Positions 39,819 through 48,055 of a DNA stretch of 64,000 nt are shown here, one piece after another. Under the pieces are notes generated by a model. That model had not been told where the DNA came from. It saw only the letters and a program-made list of their open reading frames with translations, and searched no databases. The position numbers were made by a program, and so were the translations under genes. The stretch comes from a virus. Where the stretch lies: IMG/VR virus record IMGVR_UViG_3300020170_000003, positions 1 through 64,000 of that record. One strand, written 5' to 3'. The first letter of the stretch is position 1, and every line of letters starts with the position of its first letter.

Positions 39819-40217
39819 TTGAGCCTAGAAAAACAAGTCCGACTTGCTATTGAAGAGCTGAAAGCCAAGACTGGATATCCTGCTCACTTCATTAACGCTC
39901 CTCATATCAGAGCAATTGGCGACAAGCTGGAAATGGCTTTAGGCGAAAATCAATCCGCAAACTTGCGCGATGATGTGTTAATGTTTGCCCAGAAAATGTC
40001 AGCAGTAATGGACGTGAAAGAACAGGACAAGGGAAGTGTAGAGCAACTGCCAATATCCGAGCCGCTAATGAAATTGGATTATCATGTAAACAGGCTGAAG
40101 GAATTTGGGGCATTTAATAATCCGGAAGAGTTAAGAAAAACGCTTATCCACATCGCAAACTTTGCAATGATCGCAGAGGAGAAAATAGAACACACAGCAA
40201 TTAAAGTTTCACCGTAA
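39819..40217 (+). CDS. Helical hypothetical protein (132 aa); stop codon supplied by palindrome
   Basis: TTG 39819 immediately follows the previous TAA. MSLEKQVRLAIEELKAKTGY, helical throughout. Its TAA (40215-40217) is inside palindrome copy 20. Last gene before the packaging module. Confidence 0.5.
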   Translation: MSLEKQVRLAIEELKAKTGYPAHFINAPHIRAIGDKLEMALGENQSANLRDDVLMFAQKMSAVMDVKEQDKGSVEQLPISEPLMKLDYHVNRLKEFGAFNNPEELRKTLIHIANFAMIAEEKIEHTAIKVSP

Positions 40218-40221
40218 TACT
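40205..40221. repeat. 17-bp dispersed palindrome, copy 20 (TACT type)
   Basis: AGTTTCACCGTAATACT; its GTAA contains the stop of the 132-aa gene, upstream of terS. Confidence 0.8.
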
Positions 40222-40281
40222 TGAGTTAACGAAACAATCAAGCTACCATGGAAACGTCAAAGGCAATAACCGGAAACCTCA

Positions 40282-40737
40282 ATGGCTGATACTCACGCAA
40301 TACTAAAAATCCAAAAGGTGTCATTCCCTAAAAAGAAGAAGCCACGAGGTAAAGGTAAGCCTTTTGAGAAAGGGAATCAGCATGCGATCACTAAAGGTGA
40401 AAAGAGAAATCCCAAAGGATTAAATCAGTGGGGTAATGGAGCAACGCTAATCAGCGAAGCCTCTAGACAGCATTTAGTAAGAAAAGTTCCAAAGCATATA
40501 GCAAAAGCTCTTGGGTGCGCAGAGGGCATTACATTCGCAGAGGCTCTAGCTATCAGCGCAAGTCTACACGGCATTAATGGTAATATCGCAGCAGCCAAGG
40601 AATTGCGCGAGATCACAGAAGGTAAGACGCCGGAAACGATATATCTCTCAGGCGGGAAAGATAAAGACGGAGAAACGCTTCCGGTAGCTACGACCACAAC
40701 GCTTAACATCATGTTTGTTGATCCACCAAAGAAGTAA
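40282..40737 (+). CDS. terS: Terminase small subunit-like protein
   Basis: 151 residues. N-terminal basic PKKKKPRGKGKPFEKGNQHA and RNPKGLNQWG (DUF5681-like 'KGNQ...NPKG' pattern) then helices (FAEALAISASLHGINGNIAA, KELREITEGKTPE). Position just upstream of terL supports recognition of packaging DNA. Confidence 0.65.
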   Translation: MADTHAILKIQKVSFPKKKKPRGKGKPFEKGNQHAITKGEKRNPKGLNQWGNGATLISEASRQHLVRKVPKHIAKALGCAEGITFAEALAISASLHGINGNIAAAKELREITEGKTPETIYLSGGKDKDGETLPVATTTTLNIMFVDPPKK

Positions 40738-40749
40738 GGTCTATAGAAA

Positions 40750-40974
40750 ATGGAAACTATTAGCGTTACTAGTTGTCCGACTTGTGGTGCGCTGGCGCAA
40801 TCTCTCCCGGACAATAAATGGAGAAGCGTGGAACATGTCCATACTGTATATGATTTTATTAGAATGTTGTACAGCATGGAATTCAATAAATCATCAGAAG
40901 ATTTAAGTATTCCGGAAGTCATGAATAGTCTTATGGATAAGGCAGAAAATAAAAAGGTAAGTGTCCTTTCCTAG
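40750..40974 (+). CDS. Hypothetical protein (74 aa)
   Basis: METISVTSCPTCGALAQSLP; CxxC then helices. Lies between the terminase subunits and overlaps terL by 14 bases. Unknown. Confidence 0.5.
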   Translation: METISVTSCPTCGALAQSLPDNKWRSVEHVHTVYDFIRMLYSMEFNKSSEDLSIPEVMNSLMDKAENKKVSVLS

Positions 40975-42286
40975 TATTCAGTTCCCCCGCAAAGCTCAGA
41001 TACTTTTTAGGCCCGCCCGATACAAGGTGCTCTATTCGGGGCGAGGGGCTGCGAAGAGCTGGTCAGTAGCTAGAGCGTTATTACTGAAGGCTCACACGAC
41101 GCAGAGGGATAAAGACGGACTCCCATTCCGTATACTCTGTGCTAGAGAAATACAGACATCGATCAAGGATTCAGTCCATGCATTACTTAAGGCGCAAATC
41201 GTAAAACTTGGGCTAGCCAACCATTTCAAGATCACAGATATATCCATCGTGAGCCGCGTAACGGGCGCGGAGTTCATCTTCAAAGGGTTGCGTTCAAACA
41301 TTAACGAAGTAAAGTCGATGGAAGACATCGATATATGTTGGGTGGAAGAAGCGCAGAGTGTAAGCAAGGCATCGTGGGACGTGCTAGGGCCGACGATCAG
41401 GAAACCAGGAAGCGAGATTTGGATAACGTTTAATCCAGACGAAGAGAAAGACGATACCTTCCAGAGGTTCATAGTCCATCCTTCAGGCGATATCGCATCG
41501 GTAAAAATGTATTGGTGGGAAAATCCATGGTTTACCGATGAGCTGGAAAAAGAGAGGATGGCGCTCAAGAAAAAGGCGGACGAAAATCCAGAACTATACG
41601 CAGCGGACTATGCGCACATATGGGAGGGAGACTGCAAGCAATTTTCGGATGCTGTGATATTCAAGGGCCGTTACGACATACTTAGTTTCGACTGGAAACA
41701 GGTATTAGCGGAACGCGGAATAGACGAAGGGAACCAGAGATGGTTCCATGGAAACGACTTCGGATTTGCCAACGATCCAAATTACCTTGGAAGATCTTTT
41801 GTCACTGAAGGCATTGACAGAATAACCGGAGCAAAAGAAGAAGAACTTTGGGTGGAAGGAGAGGTCTTTGGATACGGAGTGGAAATCGACAATCTGCCTG
41901 ATTTGTTTGACGGTAAAGTGCCGAACAAAAAAGGGATGGACACGGCGCGAACGTGGCCAATAAAGGCGGACTGCGCCAGGCCGGAAATAATCAGCTACCT
42001 GGCGAGGCAAGGATTCAATATTACGGCGGCGGACAAATGGCCCGGAAGCGTAGAGGATGGAATCGCGCACCTCAAGATGTTCAAGAAGATTCATTTGCAT
42101 AGGGAGAATACGCCGCTTGCCCAAACGCAAATGAGGCTCTATTCGTACAAGGTGGACAAGAATGGAGACATCTTGCCGATCATTCTCGACAAGCATAACG
42201 ATTACATCGACCAACAACGTTATGCCCTAGACGGCTTTATCCAGCGTAGGGGAACGGGCGCAATATGGGCCAAATTGGGGCAGTAA
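40961..42286 (+). CDS. terL: Terminase large subunit (PBSX-type)
   Basis: 441 residues from GTG 40961. ATPase: Walker A-like SGRGAAKSW (~26-34), Walker B DICWVEEAQ (~124-132), coupling region WITFNPDEEKD. Nuclease domain: WFHGNDFGFANDPNY, WPIKADCARPEIISYL and KHNDYIDQQRYAL carry the acidic metal ligands. Drives DNA packaging. Full length for the family. Confidence 0.92.
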   Translation: MSFPSIQFPRKAQILFRPARYKVLYSGRGAAKSWSVARALLLKAHTTQRDKDGLPFRILCAREIQTSIKDSVHALLKAQIVKLGLANHFKITDISIVSRVTGAEFIFKGLRSNINEVKSMEDIDICWVEEAQSVSKASWDVLGPTIRKPGSEIWITFNPDEEKDDTFQRFIVHPSGDIASVKMYWWENPWFTDELEKERMALKKKADENPELYAADYAHIWEGDCKQFSDAVIFKGRYDILSFDWKQVLAERGIDEGNQRWFHGNDFGFANDPNYLGRSFVTEGIDRITGAKEEELWVEGEVFGYGVEIDNLPDLFDGKVPNKKGMDTARTWPIKADCARPEIISYLARQGFNITAADKWPGSVEDGIAHLKMFKKIHLHRENTPLAQTQMRLYSYKVDKNGDILPIILDKHNDYIDQQRYALDGFIQRRGTGAIWAKLGQ

Positions 42287-42294
42287 AATAACTC

Positions 42295-42323
42295 TTGACA
42301 GCGGTTATCAAAATAATTATAGT
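42295..42323 (+). promoter_or_regulatory. Strong promoter with 14-bp operator
   Basis: TTGACA (42295-42300), 17-nt spacer, TATAGT (42318-42323), spacer containing GTTATCAAAATAAT (42304-42317). Begins 9 nt after the terL stop and is preceded by AAATAACTC. Confidence 0.8.
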
Positions 42324-42348
42324 GTGTGTAGATTTTAAGGAGGGTAAT

Positions 42349-42573
42349 ATGACAAATATAACCAATTGGAATGATTACGCGGCCAAATTCAAGAAATGTT
42401 TTGTTCGTAAAGAAGTTTCAGTTATTCAGGCTACTCGACATGAATCCAGCCGAGAAATAGAGCAATGGGTTGTTTTTGTTCCTTCGCCTGCTGTTGTTGG
42501 CACAGTATCCTGTAAGGATATCGATCAAGCTCGTTCTGTTGCGGCGCAGTACGGATGTACGATAATTCTTTAA
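42349..42573 (+). CDS. Small protein (74 aa), moron-like
   Basis: AAGGAGGGTAAT before ATG 42349. MTNITNWNDYAAKFKKCFVR, beta-rich (EQWVVFVPSPAVVGTVSC). Inserted between terL and portal under its own operator promoter. Confidence 0.6.
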   Translation: MTNITNWNDYAAKFKKCFVRKEVSVIQATRHESSREIEQWVVFVPSPAVVGTVSCKDIDQARSVAAQYGCTIIL

Positions 42574-42592
42574 ATTGGAGGTATAAATAACC

Positions 42593-42757
42593 ATGACACG
42601 TTCTGAAGCTGAAACCAAAGTTGCTACCTGGGCAAGACTTGGCAAGTTAAATCCTGATCACAAAACCTGTCCATTGTCAGCCAACCAAAAGTCTTACCGT
42701 GAGACAATTGGCGAATGCGGTCGTAATGTTCCGCAGTACTCCGATCCAGCGCGATAA
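42593..42757 (+). CDS. Small protein (54 aa)
   Basis: TGGAGG 13 nt before ATG 42593. MTRSEAETKVATWARLGKLN; palindrome copy 21 is read in frame as KSYRET. Not recognised. Confidence 0.5.
   Translation: MTRSEAETKVATWARLGKLNPDHKTCPLSANQKSYRETIGECGRNVPQYSDPAR
42690..42706. repeat. 17-bp dispersed palindrome, copy 21
   Basis: AGTCTTACCGTGAGACA; inside the 54-aa gene. Confidence 0.9.
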
Positions 42758-42762
42758 ATAAT

Positions 42763-42903
42763 ATGAGTATTTGTCCACTATGTAACAAGACAACAGAAGG
42801 CATCGGCAAATGGTTAATCTGTACCCTTTGCTATCTGACGCCAGCACATCTGATTGCTCGTTCAGAATCTCTTCTTGGCATCGTAAGAAGTTGGATTCAG
42901 TGA
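42763..42903 (+). CDS. Zinc-ribbon-like small protein (46 aa)
   Basis: ATG 42763. MSICPLCNKTTEGIGKWLIC, TLCYLTPAHL: two CxxC pairs. No strong SD. Confidence 0.45.
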   Translation: MSICPLCNKTTEGIGKWLICTLCYLTPAHLIARSESLLGIVRSWIQ

Positions 42904-42906
42904 ATC

Positions 42907-43227
42907 ATGGGACAACATAAAGGCTGTACATTCTTCGGAGCAACGCGCAGAGGGGTTAAAGTTAAACCTGCCCCTAAGCTATCCTTGCGCCAAAGACTGC
43001 AAGAGATCGTGGCCGAAGCAATGGGAATAGATGCCGCTGACGTGACGGACTCTTATGAAATCAAAGCGGAAGCGGATTTAATGCACGATGGCTTAATTGA
43101 GTTGGTAGAAATATCAGTAGCAATTGAGTACGAGTACGAGTTAGAAGAAATATTCACATACGACAATGAGCATGTGTTTGAAAGCTTCGGGACACTGCTC
43201 CAATTTGTAAAATCTTACGTAATTTAA
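42907..43227 (+). CDS. Acyl-carrier-protein-like protein lacking the carrier serine
   Basis: 106 residues. RQRLQEIVAEAMGIDAADVT and ADLMHDGLIELVEISVAIEY, then a YELEEIFTYDNEHVFESFGT block, follow the ACP four-helix pattern. At the D-S-L phosphopantetheine site the sequence is H-D-G-L, so Ser is Gly. It cannot be charged by the usual route; a structural or decoy role is possible. Lies between terL and portal. Confidence 0.6.
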   Translation: MGQHKGCTFFGATRRGVKVKPAPKLSLRQRLQEIVAEAMGIDAADVTDSYEIKAEADLMHDGLIELVEISVAIEYEYELEEIFTYDNEHVFESFGTLLQFVKSYVI

Positions 43228-43267
43228 ACATGCTATGCAATCCCCTGCCATTACTGTAAAGTAGAAA

Positions 43268-43284
43268 AGTCTCACGGTAATACT
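43268..43284. repeat. 17-bp dispersed palindrome, copy 22 (TACT type)
   Basis: AGTCTCACGGTAATACT; ends 3 nt before the portal ATG; TAATAC could serve as a -10. Confidence 0.85.
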
Positions 43285-43287
43285 TTA

Positions 43288-45138
43288 ATGGCGGCGAAGA
43301 AAACCCCTAAAAAACCGAGCACAAAATCAAAGGCACAAGATATAAACGAAGCCCTTGATTCCTTCCGCAACTTTGCCGCTGGTATCGGTTACGGCACAAA
43401 CAATATATCGACAGGTGGAACATACGGGTACAACCCGATAACCCTAATTCGTCCATTGCTGGAATGGATGCATCGAGGACAGGGGCTGTGTGGCACGATT
43501 GTCGATTGTGTAGCTGATGATATGACACGCGCTGGAGTGGATATCAAAGGCAAGATGAAGCCTGAGGATATCGAGAAAATAAACGAATCAGCTGTGACTC
43601 TGGGAATCTGGAATAGTCTAAATGAAACCATCAAGTGGTCAAGATTGTACGGCGGCTGCTTAGGAGTAATACTGATTGATGGTCAAGACCTGTCTACTCC
43701 ATTCAGAATCGAATCAGTGGGCAAAGATCAATTCAAGGGAATACTCCCGTTAGATCGTTGGATGGTTACTTGCGACATGGAGCGAACGGTAGATGATTTC
43801 GGGCCTAACTTCGGACTGCCTAAGTTCTATACCGTGATTCCAACAGCGCCAGGATTGATAGGAATGAGAATCCATCACTCGCGCTGTATCAGGCTAGGTG
43901 GTATCAAGCTCCCTTATTGGCAGGCAATTACCCTGCAATTCTGGGGCGAGAGTATTTACGAAAGAATCTGGGACATCCTGCTTGCTCTTAATAGCTCAAC
44001 TCAGGGCATAGCGCAGTTGATGTACAAGCTGCATCTGAGAACCTACACAATTGAAGGGCTAAGGCAGCTAGTTGCTACTGGGGGAACGGCGTTAGCTGGG
44101 CTGATGGCGCAAGTTAACTTCATGCGATCTACTCAATCGAATGAAGGCATGACGCTGCTCGACAGTAAAGACAAATTTGAGCACTTCCAAAACAGCACAG
44201 TCAGTGGCGCTTCTGATGTGTTGATACATTTCCTTGAGCAAATAAGCGGAGCGGTGCAGATTCCATTAGTAAGACTTTTGGGGCAGAGCCCGGCAGGATT
44301 GAATGCAACGGGTGAAAGCGATCTGCGAACCTACTATGACGAAATAGCGCGTCAACAAAAATCGGCTATGATGGTGCCAATTACAAACGTGTATCGCTGT
44401 ATTGTGCAAAGTCTTGGGATGGAGTGGCCAGAGGGAACCACAATAGGATTTAAACCATTGTGGCAATTGGATGCAACCGAGAAAGCGGATATATCGACAA
44501 AGCTAACTGATAATGTAGTTAAGCTTACCGAAGCTGGTATTTTGTCGAATCAAACCGCGCTAAAGGAAATCAGGCAATCAAGCGAAGAGACAGGATTCGG
44601 AACCAACATTAGCGATGAAGATATAAACAACGCTGAATCTGACCCTGCACCATTACCGCAAGCGGAAGAAGTAGCGGAGATTAAAAGCAAGAGCGAATCA
44701 GCTAAGGACAGCATAGAAAAAGTTATGGCTTTTGGCTTGAAGCACGGCCTGAATATAGTTACCGAAAATGAGCAAGGAACATACCGCGAAGGGCCAACGT
44801 GGAGAGCGTTGATGCCAGCGGATTATGGCTATATATTTGGGGCAGAAGGAAATGACGGTGACTATCTGGACTGCTTTGTAGGCCAGAATATTAACAGTAA
44901 AAAAGTGTTCGTTATTGCCCAGAATAAAATAGGGTCAAAGGACTTTGACGAGCACAAAGTAATGCTGGGATACGATTCACAAGATGCGGCAGTGAACGAT
45001 TACGTTCGCAGTTTTGATCCGCCTGAGATGGGAATGCAGATAATTCGCGGAGTGGACGCCATGACGATGGATCAATTCAAGCGAATGATGGCCAACGGTG
45101 ATTTTGTAGAACCAATAATAATTTACGTTCCGGTATAA
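43288..45138 (+). CDS. Portal protein (DUF1073) fused to inorganic-pyrophosphatase-like domain
   Basis: 616 residues. Residues ~40-430 are a DUF1073 portal (LLEWMHRGQGLCGTIVDCVA, RLYGGCLGVILIDGQDL, LLGQSPAGLNATGESDLRTY). Residues ~475-605 match the PF18823-type InPase domain (FGLKHGLNIVTENEQGTYRE, ADYGYIFGAEGNDGDYLDCF, FDEHKVMLGYDSQDAAVNDY). The portal is the DNA entry ring; the fused domain's role is unknown. Palindrome copy 22 ends 3 nt before the ATG. Confidence 0.85.
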   Translation: MAAKKTPKKPSTKSKAQDINEALDSFRNFAAGIGYGTNNISTGGTYGYNPITLIRPLLEWMHRGQGLCGTIVDCVADDMTRAGVDIKGKMKPEDIEKINESAVTLGIWNSLNETIKWSRLYGGCLGVILIDGQDLSTPFRIESVGKDQFKGILPLDRWMVTCDMERTVDDFGPNFGLPKFYTVIPTAPGLIGMRIHHSRCIRLGGIKLPYWQAITLQFWGESIYERIWDILLALNSSTQGIAQLMYKLHLRTYTIEGLRQLVATGGTALAGLMAQVNFMRSTQSNEGMTLLDSKDKFEHFQNSTVSGASDVLIHFLEQISGAVQIPLVRLLGQSPAGLNATGESDLRTYYDEIARQQKSAMMVPITNVYRCIVQSLGMEWPEGTTIGFKPLWQLDATEKADISTKLTDNVVKLTEAGILSNQTALKEIRQSSEETGFGTNISDEDINNAESDPAPLPQAEEVAEIKSKSESAKDSIEKVMAFGLKHGLNIVTENEQGTYREGPTWRALMPADYGYIFGAEGNDGDYLDCFVGQNINSKKVFVIAQNKIGSKDFDEHKVMLGYDSQDAAVNDYVRSFDPPEMGMQIIRGVDAMTMDQFKRMMANGDFVEPIIIYVPV

Positions 45139-45162
45139 AGCCCACCGTGGGGACGAATAGAT

Positions 45163-45684
45163 ATGGAAATAATAAAAGATTTAATGGCTATGTATCCCGA
45201 GGTAAAGGTTGAAATAAAAAGCCAAAACAAAAACCGTATCACTCGGGACGCATTTTTATTTCTAACTCCAAAAACCGATAACCAAAATGACTACTTTGCT
45301 CAGTGTGGCCCATGCAGAATGTTCGTTCCCGATAAGTACCTTGAAGGGAAGTTAAAGGGTGACAGGTGTATTATTCATGGCTCAAAGCAAGTAGTTAATG
45401 AGGGCATGTCATGCGGCTTTATGTGCTCATGGCCAACACCCAATGGATCGCCGGTTGAGCATGTCATCAAGGATCACGCAGCTGAACTGTTAAAGATCAT
45501 CCCAGGCTCAGTCACCGCTAAAGATTCTGGACTAGTTGATCGTAGAGTACAGTGCCATAGATGTAGGTTTAGTGATGGCAATAAATGCGGACTCTATCGA
45601 AGGCTAAATCAGGCCATGCCACAAATATTCGATCTGGACGAATCCATTACGCCCAATTCATGTTGCAATGCACAAGAGCCATAA
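45163..45684 (+). CDS. Cys-rich conserved phage protein
   Basis: 173 residues. CGPCRMFV, GDRCIIHGS, GMSCGFMCSWP, VQCHRCRFSDGNKCGLYRRL and TPNSCCNAQEP. A repeated pattern in phages next to portal genes; likely binds zinc or an Fe-S cluster. Stop is 1 nt from palindrome copy 23. Confidence 0.6.
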   Translation: MEIIKDLMAMYPEVKVEIKSQNKNRITRDAFLFLTPKTDNQNDYFAQCGPCRMFVPDKYLEGKLKGDRCIIHGSKQVVNEGMSCGFMCSWPTPNGSPVEHVIKDHAAELLKIIPGSVTAKDSGLVDRRVQCHRCRFSDGNKCGLYRRLNQAMPQIFDLDESITPNSCCNAQEP

Positions 45685-45685
45685 T

Positions 45686-45702
45686 AGTCTTACCGTGAGA
45701 CA
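45686..45702. repeat. 17-bp dispersed palindrome, copy 23
   Basis: AGTCTTACCGTGAGACA; 1 nt after a TAA and 3 nt before the next ATG. Confidence 0.9.
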
Positions 45703-45705
45703 AAA

Positions 45706-45912
45706 ATGAGAGGAAATAGATTCTGCTCTACGTTAGTTGATTGTCCTATCTGTAAGGCCCCACCCGAATTACAGTGTGGCGTGAACCAACCCGGCGATAT
45801 TCCTAATCACACTGAAAGAGCGCGTCAATCAAGATGGCTGCAAATGTACGTGGAAAGTAGCGCAAGCAAGTTGGGCAATGTCTTCGATGAAGTATTCACA
45901 GAAATACAGTAA
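45706..45912 (+). CDS. Small zinc-binding-like protein (68 aa)
   Basis: ATG 45706 four nt after palindrome copy 23. STLVDCPICKAPPELQCGVN and NHTERARQSRW, a CxxC...C...H pattern seen in short phage proteins. Confidence 0.55.
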   Translation: MRGNRFCSTLVDCPICKAPPELQCGVNQPGDIPNHTERARQSRWLQMYVESSASKLGNVFDEVFTEIQ

Positions 45913-45929
45913 TAGTTTATAATGATAAC
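45895..45929 (+). promoter_or_regulatory. Leaderless-type promoter with operator
   Basis: TTCACA (45895-45900), 17-nt spacer, TATAAT (45918-45923), overlapping operator TTTATAATGATAAC (45916-45929). ATG 45931 is 7 nt after the -10. Confidence 0.65.
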
Positions 45930-45930
45930 C

Positions 45931-46125
45931 ATGAAACGAATCCTGATTGACTACGACGAAACAACCTGCAACATGGGAGTAAGGGCCGAAGGCTTCACGG
46001 ATGCGGAAGTAATTGTAGTCTTGAGGGAAGCGCAAAAAAAGGCCGAAGAAGCGGTAATAGAAAACCTCAAGAAGAAGAAAGTTAGTCTTGTTAGTTCACT
46101 AGGAATAAACCTTCCGAGAATATAA
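45931..46125 (+). CDS. Small protein (64 aa)
   Basis: ATG 45931 without SD. MKRILIDYDETTCNMGVRAE then a Lys/Glu helix. Under its own operator promoter within the head operon. Confidence 0.55.
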   Translation: MKRILIDYDETTCNMGVRAEGFTDAEVIVVLREAQKKAEEAVIENLKKKKVSLVSSLGINLPRI

Positions 46126-46129
46126 AGTT

Positions 46130-46930
46130 ATGGGCGAGGCTCAAGCTATTATCCAGTATCCTACAGTCCACGAAGCGATTGCCTCCAAATTCTGTCAGCC
46201 CCATTATGTGACATTATTTGAAGTGCGTGATTCCACCGGGTTTGATTCGACGCGATCTGCTGATGCTTTATCCGTGGCTCTATATGGTACGCGTGGCCGC
46301 GAAATAACCGGATTCGAGATTAAGCGTTCTAGATCTGATTGGCTACGCGAATTAAAAATGCCAGAGAAAGCGGAAGAAATCGGTAAATTCTGCGACTGGT
46401 TTTACCTCGTGACAAATGATGAATCCGTGGCGCGACCAGATGAACTTCCAATGCCTTGGGGTTGGATGGTGTTGAAGGGTGCGCGGCTCAAGACCATCAA
46501 GAAGCCAGAGAGAATGAAGCCGTTCCCTCTGGATCGGCACATGCTGTGTTCGCTGCTCTATTCCGTTCGCCAGCAGTGTCTTATAGAAATCGAAATGCAA
46601 ATCAAGGCAGCCGTTGATAAGCGCATTAAATCTGAGGCCAGCGAGTTGAAGTATCAGGCCGAAGAAGGTGAGCGCAAATACAAAGAACTGCAAAAGGTAG
46701 TCAGAGAGTTTGAGGATGCCAGCGGTGTCTCGGTTCAAAGTCATTGGCTTGATAGGCCGAAGATCGGCGCGGCGGTGAGACGGGTTCTGAAAGAAGGCGA
46801 CACACTCAAAGAGTACAAGCGCGATCTGGAATGGATTTGTAGTCGGGCGAAGACCGTAGCAAGCAACATGGAAAGAGAATTACTGGAATTAGAAAAAGAA
46901 AACAATGCCAACCCCTCGCCAAATCCGTAA
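46130..46930 (+). CDS. MmcB-like / restriction-fold DNA-associated protein with coiled coil
   Basis: 266 residues. N-terminal domain: TRSADALSVALYGTRGREIT, GFEIKRSRSDWLRELK, CDWFYLVTNDE fits a PD-(D/E)XK-like fold seen in MmcB-type and phage proteins (E-x-K in GFEIKRS). C-terminal half is a coiled coil. Overlaps the head morphogenesis gene by 26 bases. Nuclease activity not shown. Confidence 0.6.
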   Translation: MGEAQAIIQYPTVHEAIASKFCQPHYVTLFEVRDSTGFDSTRSADALSVALYGTRGREITGFEIKRSRSDWLRELKMPEKAEEIGKFCDWFYLVTNDESVARPDELPMPWGWMVLKGARLKTIKKPERMKPFPLDRHMLCSLLYSVRQQCLIEIEMQIKAAVDKRIKSEASELKYQAEEGERKYKELQKVVREFEDASGVSVQSHWLDRPKIGAAVRRVLKEGDTLKEYKRDLEWICSRAKTVASNMERELLELEKENNANPSPNP

Positions 46931-47657
46931 CCTTACCCGCCAGAGATTCAATCGCTCCCGTATTGCAGAATTAGGCTATCAGAGGCAGCTAGCGCAAGTG
47001 GGACGACATATCGGCAATCTCATCAAAGGAATGGCCCCAGAGGGCGTTATAAGCGATACAGGGGTATTACAGCGTATCCTCTCACAGTATTCGGGCATCT
47101 TGCATCCATGGGCCAAAACGGTAGTTGAGAGGATGCAAGCCGAAGTCTCACAGCGAGACATACGTGCATGGGCTGAATTGGGGAGATCAATTGGACAATC
47201 GCTCAAGAAAGAAATACTTCATGCTCCTACAGGTGGAATGTTGCGAGAGCAGATGCAGGAACAAATTAAGTCGATTACCAGTTTGCCGCTTGAGGCCGCG
47301 CAGAGATTAAATAAATTGACATTACGCGGAATTACCGAAGGAACCCGAACGCCTGAGATCGTGGAAGCAATAATGAACTCAGGGCATGTCAGTATCAGCC
47401 GAGCAAAACTAATTGCGCGAACACAGGTGGCTACCACGGCGAGTAAATTGACGGAAGTAAGGGCAGTTCATATTGGGAGTCCGGGATATTGGTGGCGTAC
47501 AAGTTTGGATGTAGACGTAAGAAGTTATCATCGCAAACTCGAAGGAAAATTCATCGAATGGGACAAGCCGCCAATCGTGGATAAAGATGGACGTAGGGCG
47601 CATGCGGGACAGGACTTTCAATGTCGCTGCTATCAAGAGGTAGTAGTACCAGATTAA
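46905..47657 (+). CDS. SPP1 gp7 / Mu F-like head morphogenesis protein
   Basis: 250 residues. C-terminal domain with SRAKLIARTQVATTASKLTE, YWWRTSLDVDVRSYHRKLEG and AGQDFQCRCYQEVVV is the gp7/MuF signature. Minor capsid protein at the portal vertex. Palindrome copy 24 lies in its coding sequence (47144-47160). Confidence 0.88.
   Translation: MPTPRQIRNLTRQRFNRSRIAELGYQRQLAQVGRHIGNLIKGMAPEGVISDTGVLQRILSQYSGILHPWAKTVVERMQAEVSQRDIRAWAELGRSIGQSLKKEILHAPTGGMLREQMQEQIKSITSLPLEAAQRLNKLTLRGITEGTRTPEIVEAIMNSGHVSISRAKLIARTQVATTASKLTEVRAVHIGSPGYWWRTSLDVDVRSYHRKLEGKFIEWDKPPIVDKDGRRAHAGQDFQCRCYQEVVVPD
47144..47160. repeat. 17-bp dispersed palindrome, copy 24
   Basis: AGTCTCACAGCGAGACA; within the MuF-like coding sequence. 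Confidence 0.85.
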
Positions 47658-47660
47658 ACA

Positions 47661-47966
47661 ATGTCGATGATCGCTATATTTCGCATGACATGCTGCGGTA
47701 AAAGAGTTATCTCTGGGCGCTTCCAAGGTAACGATATGTACCCGCCTTCTGTCGCTAAATGCCATTACGGGTGTAAACCTAAAAATCTCCCAAATGGCAG
47801 ACAAGGAAGAATCCCGATGATATTCGAAGAGTACGCTAGCGAGGAATTGCAGCCTGAGGAATTAATGCGAACATGGAAACATGGTCATAGTGTGGGTGAT
47901 CTATGGCATAGGTATAATCGCGAATGGCTGAAAAAGAAAGCGTCCATAGATCAAGGGCGCGGTTGA
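47661..47966 (+). CDS. Hypothetical protein (101 aa)
   Basis: MSMIAIFRMTCCGKRVISGR with several Cys, and a helical end (ELMRTWKHGHSVGDLWHRYN). Three nt after the MuF-like stop. Confidence 0.5.
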   Translation: MSMIAIFRMTCCGKRVISGRFQGNDMYPPSVAKCHYGCKPKNLPNGRQGRIPMIFEEYASEELQPEELMRTWKHGHSVGDLWHRYNREWLKKKASIDQGRG

Positions 47967-48055
47967 TAGCTAGTTAACAAACAATTACACGTAAAAATAG
48001 TTTGCAATAATTACTTTCCCTTGTGCTACATTCATCCTTGACAAGAGGGAGATGA

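Noticed and set aside
44266-44283. Half palindrome TAGTAAGACT in the portal gene
   Set aside because: The left arm lacks AGTCT and the central CNG; likewise 27663, 50495, 50658 and 60174 show only half-sites.
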